From Emiliania huxleyi CCMP1516 (lineage: Eukaryota > Haptophyta > Isochrysidales > Noelaerhabdaceae): 64,000 nt of DNA. Under the pieces are notes generated by a model. It had not been told where the DNA came from. It made no database searches and saw nothing but the letters and a program-made list of their open reading frames with translations. The stretch lies in NCBI RefSeq assembly GCF_000372725.1, contig NW_005196830.1:259975-323974 (forward strand). Reading direction: 5' to 3'. A program made the position numbers and the translations under genes. This document shows, piece after piece, positions 31,212 through 40,463 of the stretch (the stretch's first letter is position 1; the number at the start of each line of letters is the position of its first letter).

Positions 31212-32696
31212 ATGAATTCCGGCTCGCGTGTGAGGGCCCGCTACCTCGCAAGTCAGCACGGACCCGCTGGCACCAAGTGGTTCGACGCGACGGTCACCAA
31301 GTGCAACCGCGACGGCACCTTTGACCTGAGCTACGACGATGGCGACAAGGAGCAATGCGTCAAGCCTGAATTCATCAAGAGTGTCAAGGCTCCGCCGGCC
31401 GCCGCGCCACCGGCCGCCGCGCCACCGGCGGCGACGGTCGCCGAGCTGCTCTCGGCATACGAGCTGGAGCGGGAGGAGAACATCAGAGCGAACAAGGCAG
31501 CCCTCTCCCGACTGGGTCTGGACGAGGCGGCGGCGGCCTGCTCGACCAAGAAGGAGGCCAAGCCGCGGGGCAAGAAGCGGGCCGCGCCCGAGGCGCGAGG
31601 GCCAGTGCGCACCAGCCGCCGGTTGAGCGGCGAGCTGCCGGAGGAGGTCTTCGTCGAGGACGAGGAGGGCAGGTGTTGCAGCATCTGCGCTCCGGGGATA
31701 TCTGACCGGCGGCAGAGGTGGCGCACCCCGCCCTTAGGCGCCTCGTGCTGGGCGGCGACACCGAGCTCATTGCAGCTATGCAGGCGGCGGAGCAGGAGGC
31801 GAAGCGCAAGGGGCGCGAGGAGGCATGGGAGGCGGCGCGCCAGCAGGCTGGGACCTCCGCCGGCCCACTGTCGATTCCATCCTCGGCTCCGGAAAAGGAC
31901 CAGTTCATCCGCCTTAGCACGCCCTGCTTCCACCTCAACACCTTCATACGCTCCAAATCGGTGCCGCGCGAGAACCGCGCTTTTGGCGTTTCCCTTCGAG
32001 CACGGCACCGCCATCATCTCGGCTGACTGTCGGTACTTCTTGGACTTAGGCCTTTTTCTCAAGCTCGGCATCGCAACGCCCGGGTTCGGGCCACTCAAGG
32101 GCAATACTCTCGAACGGGTGCAGCAGCAGTGGCCGCTCAGCGCCGACTTTCAGGAGCCGCTCCGCCAGAGTATCGCCGAGGACCTCAAAGTCGGGCCGCG
32201 CATCAACGAAGACGACAACCCCGCGTCCGAGGCGGCGCAGGTCGCGCTTTGGAATACGCATTGCGAGCCCGGTGCCTTCATCCTCTGCCGGCATGCCTAC
32301 CACGAGAACCCCTTCATGCCGGCGGCGCTCAAGCACGGCGGCAAGTATCAGGGCGACGTGTACGTGCTGGGGCGAGTGGAGGAGATGCCGCCGCCGCAGT
32401 CGGACGCGGATCGCGCGCTCGTCTCCGAGGACAGGGTGACCGACGAGCGCCTCGCCGCGCTCAACATGCTTCGCTGCTACCTGCACGGCTGCGCTAAGGT
32501 GAACTACTTCGCGCTGGGATACATCGACGACCTCGCCCCTGCCACCCGGGGCTACATAAAGCAGGTCCTCCAGCCGACGCTCCAGCAGATCCTCAAAGGG
32601 AGCAAGGGGAAGGAGGCCGAGCACGCGCGCATCCGCGAGAACCTGTGGGAGTGCGCCACGCACCAGATTGGCAATCAATTTTCGGCCGAGTGGTGA
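31212..32696 (+). CDS. Tudor-like domain protein with an internal frameshift
   Basis: The ATG at 31212 opens with a Tudor/agenet-like domain (residues 4-55: VRARYLASQHGPAGTKWFDA, DGTFDLSYDDGDKEQCV), then a YELEREENIRANKAALSRLG helix and a basic linker (TSRRLSGELPEE). A short GC-AG intron near 31667-31713 keeps the coding frame (DEE|VAHPALRRLVLGG). Near 31983-31988, at a TTTT run, the frame must change by one base to continue from SKSVPRENRA into FPFEHGTAIISADCRYF. No intron fits there, so it is a sequencing error or a true frameshift. The C-terminal part (about 32000-32696) is globular with Cys/His residues (HCEPGAFILCRHAYHENPF) but no domain I can name. It resembles the organisation of the protein at 43835-45487: a Tudor-like region plus an unknown C-terminal domain. 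A chromatin-related role is only inference. Confidence 0.6.
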   Translation: MNSGSRVRARYLASQHGPAGTKWFDATVTKCNRDGTFDLSYDDGDKEQCVKPEFIKSVKAPPAAAPPAAAPPAATVAELLSAYELEREENIRANKAALSRLGLDEAAAACSTKKEAKPRGKKRAAPEARGPVRTSRRLSGELPEEVFVEDEEGRCCSICAPGISDRRQRWRTPPLGASCWAATPSSLQLCRRRSRRRSARGARRHGRRRASRLGPPPAHCRFHPRLRKRTSSSALARPASTSTPSYAPNRCRARTALLAFPFEHGTAIISADCRYFLDLGLFLKLGIATPGFGPLKGNTLERVQQQWPLSADFQEPLRQSIAEDLKVGPRINEDDNPASEAAQVALWNTHCEPGAFILCRHAYHENPFMPAALKHGGKYQGDVYVLGRVEEMPPPQSDADRALVSEDRVTDERLAALNMLRCYLHGCAKVNYFALGYIDDLAPATRGYIKQVLQPTLQQILKGSKGKEAEHARIRENLWECATHQIGNQFSAEW

Positions 32697-33205
32697 GCAT
32701 TTATCAGCAGCCAGCTTGCGGCACCTCGCGTCCGGCCTGCGTGTCGCGATATCATCAGTCAGCAGTCAGGCAGTCAGTCTTGCACACCTCATAGCACAGA
32801 GGGCGGGCCCACACGCACACACTCGCCGTGCGCACGAAAGCTCGGACACGATCTCGCACTGTGTCAGGGCGGCAGGCGGCCTGGAGCGCGATGTTGCGCA
32901 ACTACCAACGCTTGATGTGCTGTGGCCTGTGCACCGTGAACGAAGTACGAAGCGAAGCCTGGCAGACCGAGAGACGTCACCACGGGAGAGAAAAAACACG
33001 AAGAGTTCATCGGATTGCTGTGGGATTTCGCGCGCAATCCGCTTGACTCTGAAAACTGAAAACCTCGCGATGTACCTTTCTGAGCGCTGTGGTCGCCGAA
33101 AAATAATATGTTAAATAATAAATCGTAATATATGACGCGGCGTCACACCGCCTCTGAACCGGCCGCGGTGGGACCGGCATGGCCCGCCCTAAGGCCCGTC
33201 CTCCC
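32697..33205. other. Convergent intergenic region, no gene seen
   Basis: Lies between the 3' ends of the Tudor-like gene (+) and the glycosyltransferase (-). No repeats or ORFs stand out. A short AT-rich patch at 33095-33135 may hold polyadenylation signals. Confidence 0.4.
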
Positions 33206-34517
33206 TCACAGCTCGAGCTTCTCTCCCAGACCCCTCCGCGGTTGCTTCGCGGCGACCGCCGCCGCGAGCCGCTCCACCACCACATCGCCCACGCGCCGTG
33301 CCGAGAAGCGCTCCACGACGTCGGCCCTCGCCCTCGCGCCCACCGCCTCGGCGAGGGCGCTGTCGGTGGCGACGCGCCGCATCTGCTGGCGCAAGTGGTC
33401 GCCGTCTGGCTCTGCCTGCCGGTTGCCGTCCGTGCCGGCGATGCGGATGGGGAAGCTATTCTCCTCGGTGAGGTACGCGGCGGGGCCGGAGTAGTTTGTC
33501 GTGAGGGTGGGCAGCCCACTCGCCATCGCCTCGACACACGGGAGGCACCACCCCTCGCCTACTCGGGGGCATGCTGGGGACGCGTCGTGGACGTGGCATC
33601 GCGACGCACAGAGGCACTCACCGCCGCTCGCCCCGGCTGGCCAGCACGAACGCGTCCGCGCCGCGGTACTCCTCGGCGAGGCCCTCGCGAGAGAGCTCCT
33701 CCACAACCTCGACCCGCGCTAGCGCCCCGGGGCTGCTGCCTAGCCGCTGGCGCGCGAAGCTGCGCAGCCACTCGACAATGTCCTCCGGCCCCGGCTCCCA
33801 AGCAGGCTTGTACCTACCGCCATCGCGAACCATGTGATGTGAGAACCAAAGCAGCCCCGGCCCCTCCTCCCTGGCTCGCACGTGCGCAGCCGCAGCAACG
33901 TCCCCTCGGAGCGGCGGAACTCGCGCCAGTACGCCTCGAGTAGCACGTCCCACCTGCGGTCGTGTCCCGGACGTGTCCTGGACGCGTCCTCGCCGCGCAG
34001 TCCGCCTCGAGCAGCCCCACCCCTTGCGCCGCTCCCACTTGAAGACGCTCAAGAACGTGGCGCCGCCGCGCCGGCCTCGCCTCCTCGCCGCCGCCGCCGC
34101 GCGCGGCCGGAAGAGCTGCGTATCGACGAACTCTGGCACCACCGACAGCCTCGCGGGCGGGAGGCCCTGCGCCTCAAAGAGGTCGCGGTGCCACTGGGTA
34201 GGCACCCAGATCTCGTCCGCAGCCTCGGCGCAGCGCAGCTGGTCGAGAGGCAGCATGCCCTCGCTCATCAGCCGCGCCACCTGCTCTCACAGCCGAAGCC
34301 GTGACGAGGCGCTCTTCACACCTCCCTTCTCGCCAGCCGCGCCAACACCACGTGCAGCGGCCGGAGCGGGAACTGCCGCATCAGGCACGGGTTTCCGTGC
34401 TCGATGACGATCGAGCCGGCCGTCTCCGAGGCGGACCTGTCGTGGTCCGCCACCTGCGCGCTCAGGTAGGCGTGCGCCTCGTCGGCGGGCAGCTGCGCGA
34501 GGAAGCTGTCGGGGCAC
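33206..34517 (-). CDS. GT4-type glycosyltransferase, 5' end not resolved
   Basis: Exons: 34517-34322, 34280-34021, 33953-33882, 33813-33632 and 33558-33206. The first begins mid-codon after a catctctag acceptor, so at least one 5' exon is missing. The N-domain has TAGSIVIEHGNPCLMRQF, AADEIWVPTQWHRDLFEAQG and LSVVPEFVDTQLFRP. The C-domain has TFLSVFKWERRKGWDVLLEA, EYRGADAFVLASRGEGWCLP and VEAMASGLPTLTTNYSG. The E-x7-E nucleotide-sugar motif is E-GWCLPCV-E. This is the GT-B fold, retaining GT4 family; donor and acceptor are unknown. The total resolved is about 350 aa. Intron 2 begins with a decayed copy of the next exon start (GTGGGGCTGCTCGAGGCG against GTGGGACGTGCTACTCGAGG), and introns 3 and 4 show the same pattern over 9-13 bases. 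Confidence 0.8.
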
Positions 34518-35024
34518 CTAGAGATGTGCGCGGAGATGTCGTGCGCGCGGAGACGTCAGATCTGAGAAGTGTGTCATTGTTGCTGCACCGCGTCTGCAAC
34601 AGGTAGAGCGAGGATACGCGAGGCCGGAGAACCGGGATGAAGCCGAGAGCAACCTGCAGCGGATGTGACACGTGAGTATCGTCGGCGGTTAGAGCTGTGT
34701 GGCATCAGACCGGTGCCTCCACGAAAAAGCCGGAAAAGTCGCAGCCAATCGGGATGCGCCACTCGACGGGGTGGGAGGAGAAAACGGCGGCGCCGGTGGT
34801 CGGGGATGCCATACACACAATATGTATATTGGCCGGAGAACCTGAGGCCTCGGTGCCAAGCTGCAGAACATGTGCGAACCAGCGCCTACGACGCTCAAGG
34901 AGTACGCTCAAGGAGTCAGGCGCGGAGCGAGCGCCGCGCGCGAAAGTGGAAGCAAGCCGCCGCAGCGCCCGATTGTGGAGGGCAAGATGCGATTTCTGTG
35001 AAAGTTTGAGTCAGAGTGTTATGG

Positions 35025-35175
35025 CCCTGCGAACGCGCACCCCCCAGGGCTAGGGCTCTCTTGCCCGCAACCCGATACCGATCATCCGGCCCGCTGGGCG
35101 CGCTTGGGCGCGCTTCTCAGCTCCCCGGCCCTGGATGTGAGGTTGCCGACTGCACTCCAAGTGCTCCAAGTACTC
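35025..35175 (+). repeat. Dispersed repeat, copies at about 60738-60870 and 4830-4870
   Basis: Shares ctgcgaacgcgcacccc, aacccgataccgatcatccg and actgcactccaagtgctcca with 60738-60870; a shorter inverted piece is near 4830-4870. It matters because it is an empty-site paralogue for the MITE at 60873. Confidence 0.8.
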
Positions 35176-35529
35176 ACTCACACGCAGGAACCACTCGGCC
35201 CACCCACAGGCCGAATCTCAAGTGGCGGCGCTCCGCGCCTACCTGCAGCGGCGCGCTCCGCACGTGTCTCTGGGCGCTACGTGCCACCCATCCTGCGCAG
35301 CTCTAAGACGTCGTCGGCAGTGATGAAGTCGCCTGGGAGCTGCGCCGCTTGCGCGCGCACGTCGCTCTCCTGCTTGATCGTCAGACTGTGCTTGTGGTCA
35401 TGTCGCGGAAGAAGGCAGAGACACAGCGTCTGCCAGACGCGTGCTACGATGTCAGGCCAGCTTCGAAGCCGCGTGGCCACAACTGACTGCAACAGACTGT
35501 CTTCCATGTGTCTAGACTCTACCGCGGTA

Positions 35530-35690
35530 CGCTCCGCGCACATAGGTGCCAGCGCGCTCCGCGCGGTATCTAGCCAGCGCGCTCCGCGCGTGTGTCTAGC
35601 CAGCGCGCTCCGCGCGTGTGTCCCAGCTAGCACGCTCCGCGCGTGTGTCCGGGTAGCACCAGCGCGCTCCGGCGCGCATGATAATCCAAC
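35530..35690. repeat. Minisatellite, about 26-bp unit, about five copies
   Basis: Units of the form tagccagcgcgctccgcgcg plus tgtgtc repeat with small changes in spacing. Confidence 0.8.
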
Positions 35691-36258
35691 GCGCCTATGC
35701 TTATAGCCACTAAAAGCTCGTTTCTGCAGCTTGGCCAAAAGCTCGTTTCTGCAGCGGCGCCAAAATAAAATACCTGGTTGTATCGCTTCCTGGCCGCCGA
35801 TGCGGCTCGCAGAGTCGCGGGGCCCCGGCTCCCGCGTCCCGCAGCCGCCCGGGTGTGCCAGAGGTCCGCCTTGCGCTGCCCGCTGCGCTGCTCGCACGCT
35901 GCGCTGCGCAAAGCTGCGACAACAAATGCTCAAATGCTCGTGCTCAAGCTCCTGACGCTTGAGCATTGAGGTTTTTGAGCTTTTTTGAGCACCGCAGCTC
36001 TGCGCAGCGTGCAGGCGGAAGGTGTGCTCGATGCTCGTGGACGGCTGTCGGGCGCCAAGAGGGGCAGGGCTTGGAGCGGCGCTTGTGTTTTTCTTACCGA
36101 CATGTGGGGAACCAAGCACCGCCCTCCTCCATGCCGGCCAGCACCGCATGCGACCTGTGCATGGACATGCACATCTGTACGAATCGCGCCTTCTGGAGGC
36201 CCCGTTACTAACGTATGACTGCGGACCCGTTATCACGGCAGCGGTCGGCGCCCGAACT

Positions 36259-36813
36259 CTAGTGACCCATTTCAAGGAGCGCCGCGCTCTTCTCCGCCTG
36301 CTCCACCAGCACCTCGAGCCGCTGCAGAGGGCTACCGGCTGTGCCACCAGCGGCGGGGTCGGGTGCTGTGCCGCCGCCACTCCGCTGTCCGAGCACACCC
36401 AACCGGCCGACGATCGCAGACAGGGTGTCGAGGTCTGCAGCGGCGGGCTCGGAAAAATCCCCTGCCGTGGGAACCTCCGAGGCGTTCGAGGCCGGCACCG
36501 TGGCTTCCGGCTGCGGAGGCGTCGAGGCGGCCGACGGGAGGAGCGCAGCCTCCGCAATCTTAGCCGCCCATGCTTGCGCATCCCTTGCCGACGGTGCCTT
36601 CAGATTGATGAGCCCACGACCCTCCGGGACGATGGTGAGTTTGTCGTCAGCTGAGGACACCTTGGCGCCGCAGACGGAGACGCTGAGTTTGACTGTCTTG
36701 CAGGCGTCCGACTCGTAGGCGACAAAGTTGTGGTCGCTTAAGACACAGAATCGCTTCGAGCCGAAGAAACCAGTCGTCTTCAGCAGGCCAACCTTCCCAG
36801 CGTTGCCATCCAT
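36259..36813 (-). CDS. PH-domain protein
   Basis: Single exon, 184 aa from the ATG at 36813; the longer frame has only a GTG. Residues 3-85 form a pleckstrin-homology-like domain: DGNAGKVGLLKTTGFFGSKR, FCVLSDHNFVAYESDA, then beta strands and the closing helix with the conserved Trp in DAQAWAAKIAEAA. A Pro/Ala/Ser linker follows, and a C-terminal heptad-like helix (LQRLEVLVEQAEKSAALLEM) suggests oligomerisation. The likely role is membrane phosphoinositide or protein binding as a small adaptor; partner unknown. The basic loop residues KTTGFFGSKR sit where lipid-binding PH domains have their ligand site. Confidence 0.75.
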   Translation of the reverse strand: MDGNAGKVGLLKTTGFFGSKRFCVLSDHNFVAYESDACKTVKLSVSVCGAKVSSADDKLTIVPEGRGLINLKAPSARDAQAWAAKIAEAALLPSAASTPPQPEATVPASNASEVPTAGDFSEPAAADLDTLSAIVGRLGVLGQRSGGGTAPDPAAGGTAGSPLQRLEVLVEQAEKSAALLEMGH

Positions 36814-37024
36814 GGCAGACGGCTCACTCAGAGACACCCCAAAGCGAGCGAGCGCGCGTGTTTTCTTTATTTGCCCGCATCGTGCGAACTCGCAGCCCCC
36901 TGAGTAAGGGCTCTTTTGCTCTCGTACGTCGGATGCCGATCACCCGGCCCGCGCGCCTTTCCGGTCATGGCTCTCCCCCGCGCTGCGGCGGCCCGCTGAC
37001 CTACCTTGCTTGGAAAAATAAAAT

Positions 37025-37190
37025 ATTCTTAGCTTCAAGCCCCCCTCCGAGACTAGGGACAGAACCCACCCGTACACAGGAGAGATGGGACTGCGCCTCG
37101 CCCCCACTTGCCCTGACTACACAGGATAGCATGCCCCGATAACGGCGACACATAGTGGGGGACACTGCGCAAGGAGGGGGTGCGAAGGCT
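37025..37190 (+). repeat. SINE-like repeat copy
   Basis: Matches the unit in the foldback structure at 11360-11510: gagactagggacagaaccca, caggagagatgggactgcg and gataacggcgacaca. It is preceded by the same AT-rich aaatattctta start, and a TTCGAA B-box-like site lies near 37265. Confidence 0.8.
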
Positions 37191-37494
37191 CATTGGGGTA
37201 CTAGGTGGGACCATGAGGGGGGGTGGGCGGGGTCCTGTGGGGGTGAAATGTTGCGCGGCGAATTCGAACCTACCCCCTCGCCGCGCCGATCCTCACGCGG
37301 AGGGTAAAACCCTGTGGGACAAAACCCCCCCGCGGTCGGCTGTCTTCAGAGTGGACCCCCCCCTCCCCAGCCTCCCCTGTGCATCTCGCACCCCCCCCCC
37401 GCTCCCCATCGGTGACTCGCGAAGGACACGGACACTCGGGGTGAGGGGGGGTCCCCCCGGAGGGGGCTCTGGGGCATTTTTGGGTTGATCGCTT

Positions 37495-37600
37495 GTGCCG
37501 ATCTCGGGTCGATCTCGGGTCGATCTCGGGTCGATCTCGGGTCGATCTCGGGTCGATCTCGGGTCGATCTCGGGTCGATCTCGGGTCGATCTCGGGTCTC
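37495..37600. repeat. Minisatellite, 11-bp unit
   Basis: The unit tcgatctcggg is repeated about nine times nearly perfectly, then decays into ctcgggtctcgggtcgg. Confidence 0.9.
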
Positions 37601-37654
37601 GGGTCGGTCTGGGGCGGGCCGGTCTCGGAGTGGTCTAGAAAAGAAAAAATGGCG

Positions 37655-37975
37655 CGAGATGAGGCGAGATGAGGCGAGGTGTGAGGCGAGGTGGGGGGCG
37701 AGATGAGGCGAGATGAGGCGAGATGAGGCGAGATGAGGCGAGATGAGGCGAGGTGAGGCGAGATGAGGCGAGGTGAGGCGAGATGAGGCGAGGTGTGAGG
37801 CTAGATGAGGCGAGCGCGAGGTGTGAGGCGAGGATGAGGGTTGAGGCGAGGTGAGGCGAGATGAGGCGAGGTGAGGCGAGATGAGGCGAGGCGAGGCGAG
37901 ATGAAGCGAGGTGAGGCGAGATGAAGCGAGGTGAGGCGAGATGAGGCGAGATGAGGCGAGACTAGGAGGCGAGAT
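37655..37975. repeat. Minisatellite, 10-bp unit gatgaggcga
   Basis: About thirty imperfect copies of gatgaggcga / ggtgaggcga. The same sequence type fills an intron of the quinone oxidoreductase gene (about 28780-28905). Confidence 0.9.
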
Positions 37976-37986
37976 GAAGCGGGATG

Positions 37987-38094
37987 TTGTGTGGCTGCTT
38001 GTGCTGCCAATCAGGCAGCACAAGCAGCCATACAAGTGAGCTTTTGGGTTGTGTGGCTGCTTGTGCTGAGCAGGCAGCACAAGCAGCCACACAA
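37987..38094. repeat. Tandem pair of long stem-loops
   Basis: Left arm TTGTGTGGCTGCTTGTGCTG at 37987-38006 pairs with 38016-38035 (19/20, the exception a G-T wobble; two further CC/GG pairs close the loop). The same left arm at 38049-38068 pairs perfectly with 38075-38094 around a 6-nt loop. The flank after each (aagtSagctttt, S being G or C) is also duplicated. Confidence 0.9.
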
Positions 38095-38796
38095 GTCAGC
38101 TTTGGGAGCTCTCGGCGACGCCCAATGCGTGCGCCGGTAGGGGGAGTGTGTGCGCGCGTGTGTGAGATGTGGATTGTGGCAGGCTGCTGCTGCTGATGGG
38201 AAGTGTGCTCTGTGTGTGGCGCTGCGCTGGCGTGCGACGCGCGCGTGCTGTGTACGTGTGCGTGTTGCGGTCGCGCGCGCGTCTGCGTGTGCTGCGCGCG
38301 CGCCGCCGATGTGTGCTGTGTGCTGTATTCTGTTGTGCGCCCTGTTTGTGCAGCTGGGAGGCGCAGGCTTGGCTGGCAGGGCTGCGCGGTGGGCTGCGGC
38401 GTGCTGTGGGTGGTCGCGCGCCTGCCTGGTGGTGTGCGGCGGCCGCTCAGCCCGCCCGACCGGGTCGTCGGCGGCCCAGGGCGCGGGCATGCGGTCTGCG
38501 CTGCATGTGAGGCTGCTGCGCGGCTGGCGCGTATGTTTCCGTGTGGCGAGGGACGCGCGTATGTGTTCACGCTGCGGGCGCGGGCGGGCGCGGGGGGCGG
38601 CGCGGTCTCACCGCGGTCCGACGTCGGTTGGTCTTCGGCGTGGCGAGGGCGGGCGCGCAAAGTGGCCTTGCCGCCATCGCGTTGCCGCGAAGGAAAAAGA
38701 ATACTCTGACCTACCTTGCTTGGAACCTGCGGCCTCTGGCCAGCCCCAGCCCCCAGGATGTGACTTGTGAGGTTGCAAAGCACTTTCCCAAGACAC

Positions 38797-38804
38797 TATA
38801 AAAA
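38797..38804 (+). promoter_or_regulatory. TATA-box-like element
   Basis: TATAAAAA lies 38 bp upstream of the ATG at 38842. It is unusual in this GC-rich window and well placed for a core promoter. Confidence 0.5.
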
Positions 38805-38841
38805 AGATACTCCGCGTCTGGACTCTGCTCCGCAATGACCA

Positions 38842-39702
38842 ATGTGCGCACCACACCGCCGTCCCGCGTCCGAGCGAGGTCCTCCGAGCTCCGACACCCT
38901 CCAGGACGAGCTCCAGCGGAAGCTCGGCCTTTGGCTCTCCGCGGCGCTTCCCACCCTTCGGGTCGCGCTCGAGCGGGGCATGCCAGTCGATTTCTTCGGC
39001 GACTACCTTTACAACAAGGCCCACCACCGGCGGCCCCACGACGGCGTCCTCGCCGCCTGGGCGGACGCGATGCGCGCCCCGGCCAACGCGCCGGTCGTGC
39101 ACGGTGACAAGGAGAAACCAGAGCTCACGACCCGGCAGTACAACGAGGGGTACAAGGTCGACCTCGCAGAACCCCACGCTGGCCCGGGAGGATGCGATGA
39201 GGTGAATGAAGTCAAGCTCTGGACGCCCCTCCTCAAGACCTCCTCGGCGGGCGTTGGTAACGCCTCGAGCGGCGGCACGCCCGCCTCCGTTGGCCACTCC
39301 TACGCCTTCGGCAACACCGAAGAGAAGGCCCGCCGCCTAAACATGGGCTGCAAGGCGCGCGGGCAGCCCGGCCAACCCTTCTCCCACAAGACCGGCCACG
39401 GCTACGTCAAGGCGCATCGCGGTTTCTACCACGACGCGATCTTTGTCAAGCGCAACAACTTCAACCTGCTGCTCCACGAGACGTTCGGCGGCGGCTTCTC
39501 GCCCACCGCCGTTCTCAAGCTGCGCCGCCTCGCGCGCAAAGTCGCGCGCGGCAGCGTTGACCGCACGGCCTACTCGCCCAAGTACTCGCTCTCTTTTATG
39601 TCCCACCATGCAGAGCGCATCTCTCTCTCTGTTGTGCGAGGCGTGAACCGCGCCATTCGCTCTCACCTGGCAACCCTGTCTGCACGTCTCGCGCGCGCGT
39701 GA
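38842..39702 (+). CDS. Hypothetical protein, possible PD-(D/E)xK-like nuclease
   Basis: Intronless, 286 aa, with a TATA-like element 38 bp upstream. After a variable N-terminus (SDTLQDELQRKLGLWLSAAL) comes a compact conserved-looking core: YNEGYKVDLAEPHAG, CDEVNEVKLWTPLLK, GGTPASVGHSYAFGNTEEKA, LNMGCKARGQPG, HRGFYHDAIFVKRNNFNLLL, then a basic C-terminus (LKLRRLARKVARGSVDRT). The D ... E-V-K spacing is compatible with the PD-(D/E)xK nuclease fold, but this is a pattern match only. I have the impression of similar ORFs in multiple copies in haptophyte genomes, as expected for mobile-element cargo; this is unverified. Satellites flank it on the left. Confidence 0.55.
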   Translation: MCAPHRRPASERGPPSSDTLQDELQRKLGLWLSAALPTLRVALERGMPVDFFGDYLYNKAHHRRPHDGVLAAWADAMRAPANAPVVHGDKEKPELTTRQYNEGYKVDLAEPHAGPGGCDEVNEVKLWTPLLKTSSAGVGNASSGGTPASVGHSYAFGNTEEKARRLNMGCKARGQPGQPFSHKTGHGYVKAHRGFYHDAIFVKRNNFNLLLHETFGGGFSPTAVLKLRRLARKVARGSVDRTAYSPKYSLSFMSHHAERISLSVVRGVNRAIRSHLATLSARLARA

Positions 39703-40463
39703 ACAGGGCTCCAGGCCCCAAATGACGTGTGAGTGTTAGAGTTGTTCGCGTCCGCAGGCGGCCCCCGCGATTTGGGCTGAACAAGCTTTTCCTCTCGCAC
39801 CCCGTCTCTTTTCCTTTCCTTTTTTCTCTACAGCACCCTCTCTTTTCCTCTCTATTTTCCCGGGGAAACCATCAAATTTTCCGGGCTCTGAGCCGAGTCT
39901 GAGGCTGGTTTGGGCCCAAAATCAGCCAAATCGGCAAAATACCGGGTATTTTGCGGGTGTACCTGGAAAACCCCGGGTATACCTGGAAAATACCCTGCGA
40001 CCGCCTGGGTATCGTGCCGATTTCCTCAATTTTGCCTCAGATTTTGCCCCAGACCAGCTCTCAGACTCAGCGCTCTCAGGGAAACTCGCGAGTTTCCAGA
40101 ATGGAGCACCAAACACCCTCTGTATTTCCCTTGAAATTTCCGGAAACGCAAAGTGCTGGGGACCCTCTGTTTCCCTTCTTTTTTGAAAAGCTTGTTCAGC
40201 ACAGCCCAACCGCCGCGATTTTGCCGCGAAAACGGAACCCCCCCCCCCCCCCCCGCGGACCCCGGCGTCGGCCCGCGCGATTTCTCAGACCAAACGATTC
40301 AGGATTCTGCGTCCAATCCGCCCCAATCGCAATCCGTCACCACGGTTATCTTGTTATTGATGTAAATTTACCACCGCCGACGGCCGAGGCGCCTCGCGCG
40401 CATCCATGTAACCATGCCAGAGCTGTTGCCCCCGCCCCCTCCCCCCGGCGCCGCGCCTCTTGC
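39703..40463. other. Convergent intergenic region
   Basis: Short inverted motifs of ACCGGGTATTTTGC / GGTATACCTGGAAAATACCC type (about 39940-40000) resemble the hairpin inside the MITE at 61034-61083. A C-run lies at about 40239-40254. No ORF is supported. Confidence 0.45.

Larger units (their letters stand above)
34518..36258. other. Intergenic, repeat-bearing
   Basis: May contain the 5' exon of the glycosyltransferase, but none could be chosen. Contains a dispersed repeat (about 35025-35175), a 26-bp tandem array (35530-35690), a 27-bp duplication (about 35713-35765) and short inverted repeats around 35930-35995. Confidence 0.4.
36814..38841. other. Satellite-rich intergenic region
   Basis: Contains a SINE-like copy (37025-37190), two minisatellites, a double hairpin (37987-38094) and long low-complexity open frames (38110-38700) without gene support. 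A TATA-like site near 38797 belongs to the next ORF. Confidence 0.45.

Noticed and set aside
35277..36581. 434-aa minus-strand open frame
   Set aside because: It crosses minisatellite sequence and the PH gene in another frame; composition is that of random GC-rich DNA.
37962..38783. Long open frames in the 38-kb low-complexity region
   Set aside because: They span the double hairpin and simple sequence; no support on either strand.
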